Made by a program: the position numbers and the translations under genes. A stretch of DNA of 64,000 bases from Segatella cerevisiae (lineage in GTDB: Bacteria; Bacteroidota; Bacteroidia; Bacteroidales; Bacteroidaceae): contig NZ_JAMXLY010000006.1 in assembly GCF_024054555.1 (NCBI RefSeq), positions 1 to 64,000 of the forward strand, read 5' to 3'. Of the stretch, positions 27,015-34,593 are shown one piece after another. The notes beneath the pieces are model-generated. The model did no database searches. It was not told where the DNA came from and worked only from the letters and a program-made list of their open reading frames with translations. How positions within the stretch are numbered: position 1 is the first letter of the stretch; every line of letters begins with the position of its first letter.

Positions 27015-27023
27015 TAATTTTGC
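27015..27023 (+). promoter_or_regulatory. dusB promoter -7 element; decides the start codon
   Basis: TAATTTTGC matches TAnnTTTGC. TTG at 26994-26996 could be a -33 element (spacing 18). Transcription would begin at about 27028-27030, only a few bases before the ATG at 27032, so an in-frame ATG at 27020 inside the element cannot be the start. Confidence 0.55.
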
Positions 27024-27031
27024 AATTAATT

Positions 27032-28054
27032 ATGAAAATAGGAAATATAGAATTAGGTTCTCGACCACTCTTCCTCGCACCCATGGAAGACGTGACAGAT
27101 ATTGGCTTCAGGAAACTCTGCAAGCGCTATGGCGCAGCTATGGTCTATACGGAATTTATTTCTGCCGATGCTCTTGTGCGTTCTATCAAACCGACCTTGA
27201 AGAAGATGCAGATCGATGACGACGAACGCCCTGTAGGTATCCAGATCTACGGAAAAGACGTCGCTTCTATGGTTGAAGCCGCACAAATAGTGGAGCAAGT
27301 CCATCCTGATGTCATTGACCTCAATTTCGGTTGTCCTGTCAAGAAAGTTGCAGGCAAAGGCGCAGGAGCGGGATTACTGAAGAACATACCGCTCATGCTG
27401 GAAATCACTAGAGAAGTGGTCAAAGCTGTCCACACACCCGTTACTGCCAAGACACGCCTAGGCTGGGACCAGGATCATCTCATCATCACTGAACTGGCTG
27501 AAGAATTGCAGGACTGTGGCATTCAGGCACTGACGATACACGGCCGCACACGTGGCCAGATGTATACGGGAAATGCCGACTGGAGTTTGATCAAAGCTGT
27601 CAAGGACAATCCCCGTATTCATATCCCCATTATCGGAAACGGGGACATCAACAGTCCTGAGAAAGCGAAAGAAGCCTTTGACAATTATGGAGTAGACGGG
27701 GTGATGATCGGTCGTGCCACCTTCGGACATCCCTGGATCTTCAAAGAAATCCGGGACTATCTAGACGGAGGTTCACATCAAACTTTGACTCTGGATGATA
27801 AAATAGATATTCTTGAGGAACAACTTCGGATCAACGTGAGCCGCATTGATGAGTATAGGGGTATCTTACATACCCGTCGCCACTTGGCAGCAAGTCCGAT
27901 ATTCAAAGGTATTCCTGATTTCCGCCAAACTCGAATAGCGATGTTGAGGACGGACAAGATGGAGGACTTACTGGCACTGCTCGAAAAGTGCAGGGCTCAA
28001 CTGAAAGAAATCTCGCTCGAGCAACAGAATGAAAGTAAAAGAGAAGAAGTATAA
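27032..28054 (+). CDS. dusB: tRNA-dihydrouridine synthase B
   Basis: A protein of 340 residues starting MKIGNIELGSRPLFLAPMEDVTD. It shows the Dus signatures LNFGCPVKKVAGKGAGAGLL (FMN and tRNA site with the catalytic Cys), KTRLGWD, TIHGRTRGQMYTG and IGNGDI. It reduces specific uridines in tRNA to dihydrouridine with FMN and NADPH. The start at 27032 is chosen because the upstream in-frame ATG lies inside the promoter. It is a single plus-strand gene between two minus-strand genes. A stem-loop at 28148-28174 may end its transcript. The C-terminal region has the usual helical tRNA-binding domain. Confidence 0.93.
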   Translation: MKIGNIELGSRPLFLAPMEDVTDIGFRKLCKRYGAAMVYTEFISADALVRSIKPTLKKMQIDDDERPVGIQIYGKDVASMVEAAQIVEQVHPDVIDLNFGCPVKKVAGKGAGAGLLKNIPLMLEITREVVKAVHTPVTAKTRLGWDQDHLIITELAEELQDCGIQALTIHGRTRGQMYTGNADWSLIKAVKDNPRIHIPIIGNGDINSPEKAKEAFDNYGVDGVMIGRATFGHPWIFKEIRDYLDGGSHQTLTLDDKIDILEEQLRINVSRIDEYRGILHTRRHLAASPIFKGIPDFRQTRIAMLRTDKMEDLLALLEKCRAQLKEISLEQQNESKREEV

Positions 28055-28147
28055 AATCTGAAAGGAAAATTCAAATTGGTATGACTTTACTGTTGTGGAG
28101 GTCAGCATTCAGAAAATTCAATCAGGATACTATATCCATAAAAAGAG

Positions 28148-28174
28148 AGGTTGTTCCAGATACGGAAACAACCT
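28148..28174 (+). terminator. Stem-loop downstream of dusB
   Basis: AGGTTGTT/AACAACCT plus CC/GG with one bulged A and a 6-nt loop, about 94 nt after the dusB stop, followed by TTTGC. A moderate terminator candidate. Confidence 0.4.
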
Positions 28175-28422
28175 TTGCATCAGTTTGTCTTAGTCCAAAA
28201 GAAATCCGCATACCTTTACCCTAAAACAGAAAAGTGAATAAGTGCGGACACTTGTCTATAAAATCAGTACGACTTAACCTACTGTATCTAGTTGTTCCGC
28301 ATGACTCAGAGGAAAGAGTCCGCTTATCTCACTCCTGAAGAGAACGAATATCTACTGATTTCAGATCGAATCACGACCTCAGTTATGACCAGTGAAAAAG
28401 CAAGTAAAAAAGAAACTTGTAA

Positions 28423-28524
28423 CCTTCGAAAAACCGGCTTCATAGTTTCTCGAAAGTCAGCGTCTTGTTTCTCGAAAGTCGGCTTTCTCTTTCGAGAAAC
28501 TATCAATCCTCTGTCTTTCTCGAA
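28423..28524. repeat. TTTCTCGAAAG repeat cluster with 15-bp inverted repeat
   Basis: ATAGTTTCTCGAAAG at 28442-28456 is repeated as GTTTCTCGAAAG at 28467-28478 and returns inverted as CTTTCGAGAAACTAT at 28489-28503. Partial copies lie at 28425-28440 and 28516-28524. The direct spacing is 22-24 bases. It may fold into a strong hairpin serving both convergent transcripts, or be an intergenic repeat family. Confidence 0.7.
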
Positions 28525-28561
28525 TGTTACAGCCTTATTTTATTGAAAGATACTGCCCGTT

Positions 28562-30577
28562 CTATCGGGCATTTACATTCTCTTCGTGAATATCCCGGTC
28601 ACTGTTTTTAGCATTCTCCTGATGCGCCCCCTCCACGGCCATATTGACGACCTGCGCAGAAGACTTGCTCCTTCCGCTAAAGAAGATACGGGTAGAATTC
28701 AAGACAGCTAACAAAGCGACACCTGAATCAGCGAAGACTGCTTCCCAAAGATTGGCCACGCCGAACAGACCGAGTATCATCACAAGTACTTTTATGCCTA
28801 TGGCAAGGACGATGTTCTCATAGACGATGCGATGCGTCCGATTGCCAATATGAATAGCCTCAGCGACCTTAGACGGTTGATCATCCTGAATGACTATATC
28901 CGCGGTCTCTATCGCCATATCGCTGCCTAGAGCCCCCATAGCAAAGCCGACATCACTCAGGGCGATTACCGGTGCGTCATTTATGCCATCCCCGACGAAA
29001 GCCACCTTTTTCCCTTCATCTTGCAGCGTGCTGATATGTTCCACCTTACCTTCAGGGAGCAAGTCTCCATAGCCATTGGTCATCTTCAACTGCTTTGCAA
29101 CTTTAGTGACCAGTGCTTGCTTGTCTCCTGAGAATATTTCGATGTTATTTATACCGGCTGAGCGCAGCCTTGACACGGCCTCAGCAGCATCTTCTTTCAG
29201 TGTATCTGCCAGAAGGAGATAACCTTTGTAGGCCTTGTCTTTGGCAACGACGACAATTGTCTCAGGAACTGATTTCAAATTCTCAGGATAGGCAATATGG
29301 TATTGATCCAGAAGTTTTGTGTTCCCCACAAGCCAATTCTGATATTCCAAGCCAAATCCTGCCAAATTCTCAGCATCCAATGTTGTCTTGACCGGATGAT
29401 ACCTTAAGATGGCTTGCGCTATCGGGTGACTGCTGATTTTCTCCATCGCGGCTATCTGATCCAGATCTTCAGGTTGAAGCCCTTCACTCCTCTGAACTTC
29501 AAATTGTCCGGTCGTGATTGTACCAGTCTTGTCAAAGACTACTGTATCCACCTTGGTAACAGCATCGATATAATTGCTCCCTTTGAAAAGAATGCCTCGC
29601 TTTGATGCAGCGCCAATACCTGCGAAATAACCCAGAGGAATACTGATGACCAATGCACAAGGACAACTGATGACCAGGAAGATCAGGGCTCGACGGAACC
29701 AGTCACTGAAGACATATTGAAAAGAGGGGGATATCCAACTGACTATCCAGGGTAGAAGAATGGTCAGAAGAGCCAGGAGCATCACTGCCGGAGTATAGAC
29801 ATGGGCAAATTTATGAATGAAGAGTTCTGTAGGGGCTTTCCGCTCTGTCGCATCCTCTACTAATTTCAGGACCCTGCTGATGGCTGACTCTTCCGCCGGC
29901 CGGACCACTTTGAGCCTTACCACAGTATAAGATGATATCATACCTGCGAGGACTTCCTTTCCCACAGAAATCTGACGAGGAACTGATTCTCCTGTCAAGG
30001 CAGCTGTATTGAAGGCAGCCTCATCACCCAGTAAAAGTCCATCCAGGGGCACCCGTTCACCGGGTCTTACTTCTATAATATCTCCTACCTCGACTTGTTC
30101 AGGGGCAATCTCTACGCTTTCGTCTTCCCTTATGACCCGTGCATGATCAGGACGAAAAGCCACTAAACTCTTAATGTTGTCTTTCGCCTTGTCCACTGCT
30201 CGATCCTGCAACGAGTCACCGATAGAATAAAGCAACATTACAGCAACGGCTTCAGGATATTCGCCGATGATAAACGCGCCGACGGCAGCAATACTCATGA
30301 GCATAAATTCGCTGGAGAAATCCCCTTTCATGGCATTGACGACCGCTTCTTTGATGACAGGAAATCCTACAGGTAAAAAAGCGACGGCATACCATATCAC
30401 TTGTACGAGTTGAATCTGCATCCAAGGTGTATGCTTCAAAAACATACCCAGGATTAATAGGACAGCAGAAAAGATCAGCGGAGTCCAAACTTTCCACTGG
30501 TTGCCCTCATTTTCTTCTTCCTCTCCCCCACAAGCCTTGCAAACAGGTTGTTGATTGCCTCTCTTTTCTTCATTCAT
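28562..30577 (-). CDS. Heavy-metal P1B-type ATPase (Zn/Cd/Pb export type)
   Basis: A protein of 671 residues. It has the CPC metal-binding motif in a membrane helix (Cys305-Pro-Cys307), the phosphorylation site DKTGT (Asp349), the actuator TGES (195-198) and the hinge GDGINDAP. Eight membrane segments are expected. The N-terminus lacks a full HMA domain and has only a short C-x2-C (Cys13, Cys16) and an acidic stretch, which suits ZntA/CadA-like exporters of divalent soft metals. It would pump Zn, Cd or Pb out of the cytoplasm. It is transcribed alone. Its upstream region has two -7 promoter elements around a perfect 7-1-7 palindrome, implying metal-responsive control. Confidence 0.92.
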   Translation of the reverse strand: MNEEKRGNQQPVCKACGGEEEENEGNQWKVWTPLIFSAVLLILGMFLKHTPWMQIQLVQVIWYAVAFLPVGFPVIKEAVVNAMKGDFSSEFMLMSIAAVGAFIIGEYPEAVAVMLLYSIGDSLQDRAVDKAKDNIKSLVAFRPDHARVIREDESVEIAPEQVEVGDIIEVRPGERVPLDGLLLGDEAAFNTAALTGESVPRQISVGKEVLAGMISSYTVVRLKVVRPAEESAISRVLKLVEDATERKAPTELFIHKFAHVYTPAVMLLALLTILLPWIVSWISPSFQYVFSDWFRRALIFLVISCPCALVISIPLGYFAGIGAASKRGILFKGSNYIDAVTKVDTVVFDKTGTITTGQFEVQRSEGLQPEDLDQIAAMEKISSHPIAQAILRYHPVKTTLDAENLAGFGLEYQNWLVGNTKLLDQYHIAYPENLKSVPETIVVVAKDKAYKGYLLLADTLKEDAAEAVSRLRSAGINNIEIFSGDKQALVTKVAKQLKMTNGYGDLLPEGKVEHISTLQDEGKKVAFVGDGINDAPVIALSDVGFAMGALGSDMAIETADIVIQDDQPSKVAEAIHIGNRTHRIVYENIVLAIGIKVLVMILGLFGVANLWEAVFADSGVALLAVLNSTRIFFSGRSKSSAQVVNMAVEGAHQENAKNSDRDIHEENVNAR

Positions 30578-30601
30578 ATCATTGCAATTTTAATTTCTGA
30601 C

Positions 30602-30643
30602 GCAAAGATAAGTAAATAGAGATGCAACTGAGTTGCAAAGATA
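30602..30643 (-). promoter_or_regulatory. Tandem promoter with operator palindrome for the metal ATPase
   Basis: Two exact TATCTTTGC elements lie on the minus strand (30610-30602 and 30643-30635). Between and partly overlapping them is TGCAACTGAGTTGCA (30623-30637), a perfect 7-1-7 palindrome. This spacing is typical of Fur-superfamily operators; the actual regulator is unknown. Confidence 0.6.
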
Positions 30644-30740
30644 GTTTCTGCACTGTATTTCTACCTACTTTTAATGATGGGGGATTGTAAAAGAATCTTT
30701 TCAAGTACAAAAATACCCAGATGGAATGATAGCCGCCAAC

Positions 30741-30768
30741 AAAAAGGGGTAGCCACTCGACTACCCCT
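30741..30768 (-). terminator. Intrinsic terminator of the GH3 gene
   Basis: AGGGGTAG / CTACCCCT, an 8-bp stem with an 8-nt loop, followed on the minus strand by TTTTTGTT. It lies about 30 nt past the GH3 stop. Confidence 0.75.
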
Positions 30769-30797
30769 CTCCCATTTCTAATAGTATTCGCTTTTGC

Positions 30798-33035
30798 CTA
30801 AATCAATTTGAATGACAATTTCAAAGGCAGATGATCTGAAGCATCTCCTACCAAAACTTCGAAATTGCCTTTCTCGGCCTTCCAGCCATTCGATGACTCA
30901 TCCCAGAAACTCAATGCAGAACGGTCAATCGTGATCTTAACATCCTTACTTTCACCGGCCTTCAGAAAGACCTTTTGGAAACCTTTCAGTTCCTTATAAG
31001 GACGGTCTACGCTGCACTGATCTTCATGGACATAGAGTTGAACGGTCTCTGCACCACTGCGAGAGCCGGTATTCTTCACACGGACAGTAAAGGTTATGGT
31101 TCCGTCAGCTGTCATTGAACCGGCAGAAGCTCGCAGATCCGAGAGTTTGAAAGTAGTATAACTCAATCCATGCCCGAAAGCAAACAGGGGATGTGTACCT
31201 GCATGATCGACCCACCGATAACCGACGTAAATTCCTTCCTTATAGGTCTCATCGATAATCTGATGTCCCGGGCGCCAAACACCGGGATAGGCATTCAACC
31301 GATGTGCGCCTACATCTTGCAGAGAAGCAGGCCACGTAAACGGCAGTTTTCCTGAAGGGTTCACCTTTCCCGTAAGAACATCCGCGATGGCATCACCGGC
31401 TTCAGAACCCAAGTACCACGCCTGGACTATAGCTGGAACTTGAGTTTTCCAAGGCATCGCCACCGCATTCCCTGAGATGTTCACAAAAACAAAATTCTTG
31501 TTTGCCCGCGACAAAGCCTCGATCAACTTATTCTGATCATACGGTAAGTCATAGGTCAGTCGGTCATGCCCCTCACAGTCCTGATGGTCACTCTTATTCA
31601 ATCCGCCGAACAAGATGACGGCATCTGCAGTCCTCGCCTTTGCCACAGCAGCAGCGATCAACTCGCCGGAACTACGGTGATCCACCAAACTCTGACCTGT
31701 AGTCACGCCATTATAAGAACCTGTGGTATCACCCACATATCCACGTTCAAATTCTACCGAAAGATCAGGGTTATACTCACGAAGTGCTTTCTCCAGACCA
31801 GACAGCGGTGAAATCTCCTTCTGTACCTTCAGAGAAGATGAGCCTCCACCTACAGTCATCATCTTAATAGCATTCTCTCCGACAACCAGAACTTTACGGA
31901 TCTTATGAACTTTCAAAGGCAGCACATCTCCTTTATTCTGGAGCAACACGATACCTTCATCTCCGACATTGCGGGCAGTTGCATAATGCGCTTCCGAACA
32001 CAAAAATCCATGTCCGCGATCTGGAGCCATCGTTGTACGGAAAAACAGACGTAGCACCCGACGCACTTTGTCATTGAGTTCTTTCATCGTGTAAGTTCCG
32101 TCAGAGATACCTTTGAGATAAGGATCGGCCAAATAGTAATTATCGTAGGCATTCTTCGTGCCTGTCGTCAAACCATTCGTCCAGGTCCCGAATTCCATAT
32201 CCAATCCATTTTTCACAGCCTGTTCAGTATTATGGACACCACCCCAGTCACTAACCACGACACCATCAAACTGCCAGTCTTGTTTCAGGATTCTGTTCAG
32301 CAGATATTCGTTATGGCAGTTGTGCTCATCCTTATACAGATTATAAGAACCCATAATCGCCCAAGCATGTCCCTTCTTGACGGCAGCCTCAAAAGCAGGT
32401 AGATAGATCTCATGCAAAGCTCTGTCACTGACAACCACATTGACGTTGAAACGATTTTCTTCATCATTATTCAGGGCAAAATGCTTGACGCAGGCAGAAA
32501 CGCCATTGGACTGCATTCCTTGGATATAAGGGACATCCATGGAAGATGCCAAATAAGGGTCTTCTCCCATAAACTCGAAATTCCTACCGCCCAACGGTGT
32601 ACGGTAAATATTGACACCGGGGCCCAGAATCATGTCCTTACCCCGATACAGCGCTTCCTCTCCGAGGCTTTTGCCATATTGGCGTGAGAGATCAGAGTTC
32701 CACGTCGCAGCCAAACAAGTCAAAGCCGGAAAAGCGACGCAAGAGTCATTGCTCTGCCCAGCCTGCTCCCACTCATCCCAAAGAACATCCGGACGCACCC
32801 CCATAGGGCCATCATCTGTCCAGAAATCAGGAATGCCTAACCTTGGAACACCTGCAGAAGAAAACTTACTCTGAGCGTGAATGATCCTGATCTTTTCACG
32901 GAGGGTCATCCGGGATAAAGCATCCTCTACCCTTTGCTCTATGGGAGTTGACGGATCCAAATAGACAGGAGTCTGCGCGGACGCAGAACTCCCACAAAAC
33001 AAAAAGAATACGATCAAATTTTTTATTGCCTTCAT
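30798..33035 (-). CDS. GH3 beta-glucosidase-type glycosidase
   Basis: A protein of 745 residues with a signal peptide ending SASA (about 20). The N-terminal GH3 barrel has KHFALNN (184-190) and the nucleophile Asp263 in VVVSDWGG. The middle alpha/beta sandwich contains GGLNKSDHQDCEGHDR, where the acid/base Glu is expected, and the last 75 residues are a fibronectin-III-like domain (TFTVRVKNTGSRSGAETVQLYV). Such enzymes release terminal beta-linked glucose, xylose or related sugars; the specificity cannot be read from sequence. It is outside the main PUL, on its own transcript with a clear terminator, and no SusCD pair is adjacent. Confidence 0.92.
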   Translation of the reverse strand: MKAIKNLIVFFLFCGSSASAQTPVYLDPSTPIEQRVEDALSRMTLREKIRIIHAQSKFSSAGVPRLGIPDFWTDDGPMGVRPDVLWDEWEQAGQSNDSCVAFPALTCLAATWNSDLSRQYGKSLGEEALYRGKDMILGPGVNIYRTPLGGRNFEFMGEDPYLASSMDVPYIQGMQSNGVSACVKHFALNNDEENRFNVNVVVSDRALHEIYLPAFEAAVKKGHAWAIMGSYNLYKDEHNCHNEYLLNRILKQDWQFDGVVVSDWGGVHNTEQAVKNGLDMEFGTWTNGLTTGTKNAYDNYYLADPYLKGISDGTYTMKELNDKVRRVLRLFFRTTMAPDRGHGFLCSEAHYATARNVGDEGIVLLQNKGDVLPLKVHKIRKVLVVGENAIKMMTVGGGSSSLKVQKEISPLSGLEKALREYNPDLSVEFERGYVGDTTGSYNGVTTGQSLVDHRSSGELIAAAVAKARTADAVILFGGLNKSDHQDCEGHDRLTYDLPYDQNKLIEALSRANKNFVFVNISGNAVAMPWKTQVPAIVQAWYLGSEAGDAIADVLTGKVNPSGKLPFTWPASLQDVGAHRLNAYPGVWRPGHQIIDETYKEGIYVGYRWVDHAGTHPLFAFGHGLSYTTFKLSDLRASAGSMTADGTITFTVRVKNTGSRSGAETVQLYVHEDQCSVDRPYKELKGFQKVFLKAGESKDVKITIDRSALSFWDESSNGWKAEKGNFEVLVGDASDHLPLKLSFKLI

Positions 33036-33086
33036 TTATTTCAGTTAAAATTTTACTATAGAAGTAACGATCAGAACTCTAAAATA

Positions 33087-33286
33087 TTACTTTTTAGTGA
33101 CCGTCACTACACCGTTGGCACATCCACCGGTCAAGTCTACCGTAATGACATAAGTGTCACCGTCTTTCAAAGAGACACCCTTCATAGAATAGACATTGCC
33201 ATTATCACCGCCATGAAGGTTGAATGATCCCTTCATTGCAGACCTTTTTATCCTATCATTAGTACGAATATCATTATAGAGTCAAA
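33087..33286 (-). pseudogene. C-terminal remnant of a secreted/surface protein
   Basis: A minus-strand frame of about 64 codons, open from just after a stop at about 33282-33284, ends at 33087. Its last 49 residues (from ATG 33236) look like the end of a beta-sandwich protein: MKGSFNLHGGDNGNV, then KDGDTYVITVDLT and a terminal TVTKK. This style is common at the C-terminus of SusE/SusF-like or glycan-binding proteins. The upstream residues do not look like protein and there is no signal peptide. It probably marks a deleted gene next to GH3. A genuine short gene is less likely. Confidence 0.45.
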
Positions 33287-33400
33287 TACAGAAATTGGGC
33301 ATTAGGCGACCGCGAAAACTTTGAAAAGAGGGTAAAGGAAATAGACATGCCTATCCCCTTCAAAGACAGGAATGGAAAAGATACGCCGACAACTGAATAA
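33263..33400 (+). pseudogene. Possible C-terminal remnant of a plus-strand gene
   Basis: A 45-codon open frame with protein-like composition (YRNWALGDRENFEKRVKEID, then MPIPFKDRNGKDTPTTE) and a double stop. It has no start or upstream body. It faces the minus-strand remnant at 33087, so the two may flank an old deletion. The family is not recognised. Confidence 0.3.
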
Positions 33401-33433
33401 TGAAGGAATAACTGTAGGATCTATCTCCTACGG

Positions 33434-33889
33434 TCACAAACTGTCATAATCTTCATCTATGACACTACTGACTGAATTAGGATCTAAATTCCCGTCTATC
33501 TGGATTAAATCTCCAATGTGTTTCCCGACCCTAAGAAGCAGAATGCTCGAAATAGCCCCGTCTTTCTGTCGTAACCAGACTTGTGATTTATAATACTTCT
33601 TATCATTCTTGGCAGCTATGGGTGTATAACCACTGGCATTCAGGTGAGCCGTCATTTTGGAAAAGCGCTTGATCACTCTTCTCGAGCAATTTCCCAAATT
33701 CAGGACTTTCAAGGAATCGGCCCTATATTTTGCCGTATTTAGATGTGTCAATTTAATCATATACCCCGGGACATTGACAAAACTTGCCTTCTTAGCCTGA
33801 CAGAATTCCGTAAATATATCATTGGGGGTCTGTGCGAATCCGTATATACAAACGAATAATGCAACCAAAATAAAAAATATTCTTTTCAT
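33434..33889 (-). CDS. Small secreted protein, DUF4252-like
   Basis: From ATG 33889 the protein has 151 residues; a GTG directly before it could add one codon. A clean signal peptide (MKRIFFILVALFVCIYGFAQ) is followed by a compact domain with VNVPGYMIKL, YYKSQVWLRQKDGAISSILLLRVG and DLIQIDGNLDPNSVSSVI. This pattern resembles the small DUF4252-type secreted proteins of Bacteroidota, whose function is unknown. The family assignment is tentative. It stands alone on the minus strand, with decayed sequence downstream and no clear promoter match upstream. Confidence 0.7.
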   Translation of the reverse strand: MKRIFFILVALFVCIYGFAQTPNDIFTEFCQAKKASFVNVPGYMIKLTHLNTAKYRADSLKVLNLGNCSRRVIKRFSKMTAHLNASGYTPIAAKNDKKYYKSQVWLRQKDGAISSILLLRVGKHIGDLIQIDGNLDPNSVSSVIDEDYDSL

Positions 33890-34040
33890 CACTTCAACCT
33901 TTTAATAATTTGATCAGTTTCAAAGATAAGATAAATTTCAATGTCCTTTGCTAAAATTTAAACATTATTCAACAAATACGGTTGATTACACTCTTCTCGA
34001 TCAAGACACAGACGACGATTACACGCTCCAAAACATAAAG

Positions 34041-34074
34041 AAGGGGAACTGTGCTTCATCACAATTCCCCTTTT
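34041..34074 (-). terminator. Terminator of the 28-codon small gene
   Basis: AAGGGGAA / TTCCCCTT with inner GTG/CAC pairs and a 6-nt loop. It lies 22 nt beyond the stop of the small gene and is followed on the minus strand by CTTTATGTTTT. It could also work in the plus direction. Confidence 0.65.
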
Positions 34075-34096
34075 AAAGGCCAGATGCCGAATAATA

Positions 34097-34183
34097 CTAA
34101 AAATGACTTTCAATATATTCAAACAACCAATCGTCAAAATCTTTAGCCTTTTCTTCCTCTTTTCCCTTATCTGCTTCTTTCAT
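34097..34183 (-). CDS. Predicted 28-residue small protein with own promoter and terminator
   Basis: A minus-strand ATG at 34183 opens a 28-codon frame. The product is highly charged at its N-terminus (MKEADKGKEEEKAKDFDDW) and ends with an aromatic, possibly amphipathic segment (LFEYIESHF). It has no signal peptide or membrane segment. Upstream, TTTC-N19-TATCTTTGC forms one of the best promoters in the window, and an intrinsic terminator starts 22 nt past the stop. The whole unit is therefore about 160 nt and monocistronic. No Shine-Dalgarno is present, as usual in this phylum. The family is not recognised. The unit could instead be a small RNA with a chance frame, but codon content and tight spacing favour a gene. 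Confidence 0.55.
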   Translation of the reverse strand: MKEADKGKEEEKAKDFDDWLFEYIESHF

Positions 34184-34200
34184 AATGTTTCGTTTTGGTT

Positions 34201-34232
34201 GCAAAGATAACTGAATCTTTGTTCTTATGAAA
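34201..34232 (-). promoter_or_regulatory. Promoter of the 28-codon small gene
   Basis: On the minus strand TTTC (34232-34229), 19 nt, then TATCTTTGC (34209-34201). It is nearly the full Bacteroidota consensus, giving a short leader of about 12 nt before the ATG at 34183. Confidence 0.7.
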
Positions 34233-34593
34233 GTAATTAAACTCTTTTTTAAAAGATTATTTGTGAAATCGTTTACCTCCTTATGATCTGCTGTCTAAAA
34301 CGAACCTATCCGACCCTCTAATGCATCAATAAAAGTATAAAAAACAGAACTGACAATGTACTGTCAAATGCTGTTGGAACTCGACACGCGTTATAGGGTA
34401 TTCTCCATTACTAAAGGTTCTTCTCCTATGGAATACGGTTCTCATCAAGTACACTCTTGAAGGGTGCTTCTTTAGTAAGATCTCCGATACATCCACCCCT
34501 ACCAAACCTTGGATAATATCAAAAAAATGCACCTGCAGATAGAGTATCGATTCTTTTTCGTATCTTTGCATACATAGAAAATCAATCAAAAAC
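34233..34593. other. Intergenic region upstream of ruvB
   Basis: About 360 bases without a credible gene. Inverted repeats suggest a folded element: GTATTC/GAATAC (34398-34403 and 34431-34436), TACTAAAG/CTTTAGTA (34409-34416 and 34470-34477) enclosing TCAAG-tacact-CTTGA (34445-34460). The ruvB promoter TATCTTTGC is at 34561-34569. A minus-strand frame of 95 codons overlaps the ruvB start and is rejected. Confidence 0.4.
34561..34569 (+). promoter_or_regulatory. ruvB promoter -7 element
   Basis: TATCTTTGC, an exact match to TAnnTTTGC, 24 nt before the ruvB ATG. The -33 element is poor. Confidence 0.55.

Larger units (their letters stand above)
28055..28561. other. Intergenic region with repeats between dusB and the P-type ATPase
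   Basis: 507 bases between convergent genes. They hold the dusB stem-loop (28148-28174), a short dyad AAGTG-cgga-CACTT at 28240-28253, and a block of TTTCTCGAAAG repeats and inverted repeats (28423-28524). Open frames in both strands (84 and 60 codons) follow the repeat and lack any protein-like character. Confidence 0.6.

Noticed and set aside
28423-28524. Possible CRISPR array
   Set aside because: Repeat copies are few, imperfect and partly inverted, with spacers of only about 10 bases; no cas genes nearby.
28292-28546. 84-codon plus-strand and 60-codon minus-strand frames
   Set aside because: Both are generated by the TTTCTCGAAAG repeat block; the translated repeats look meaningless.
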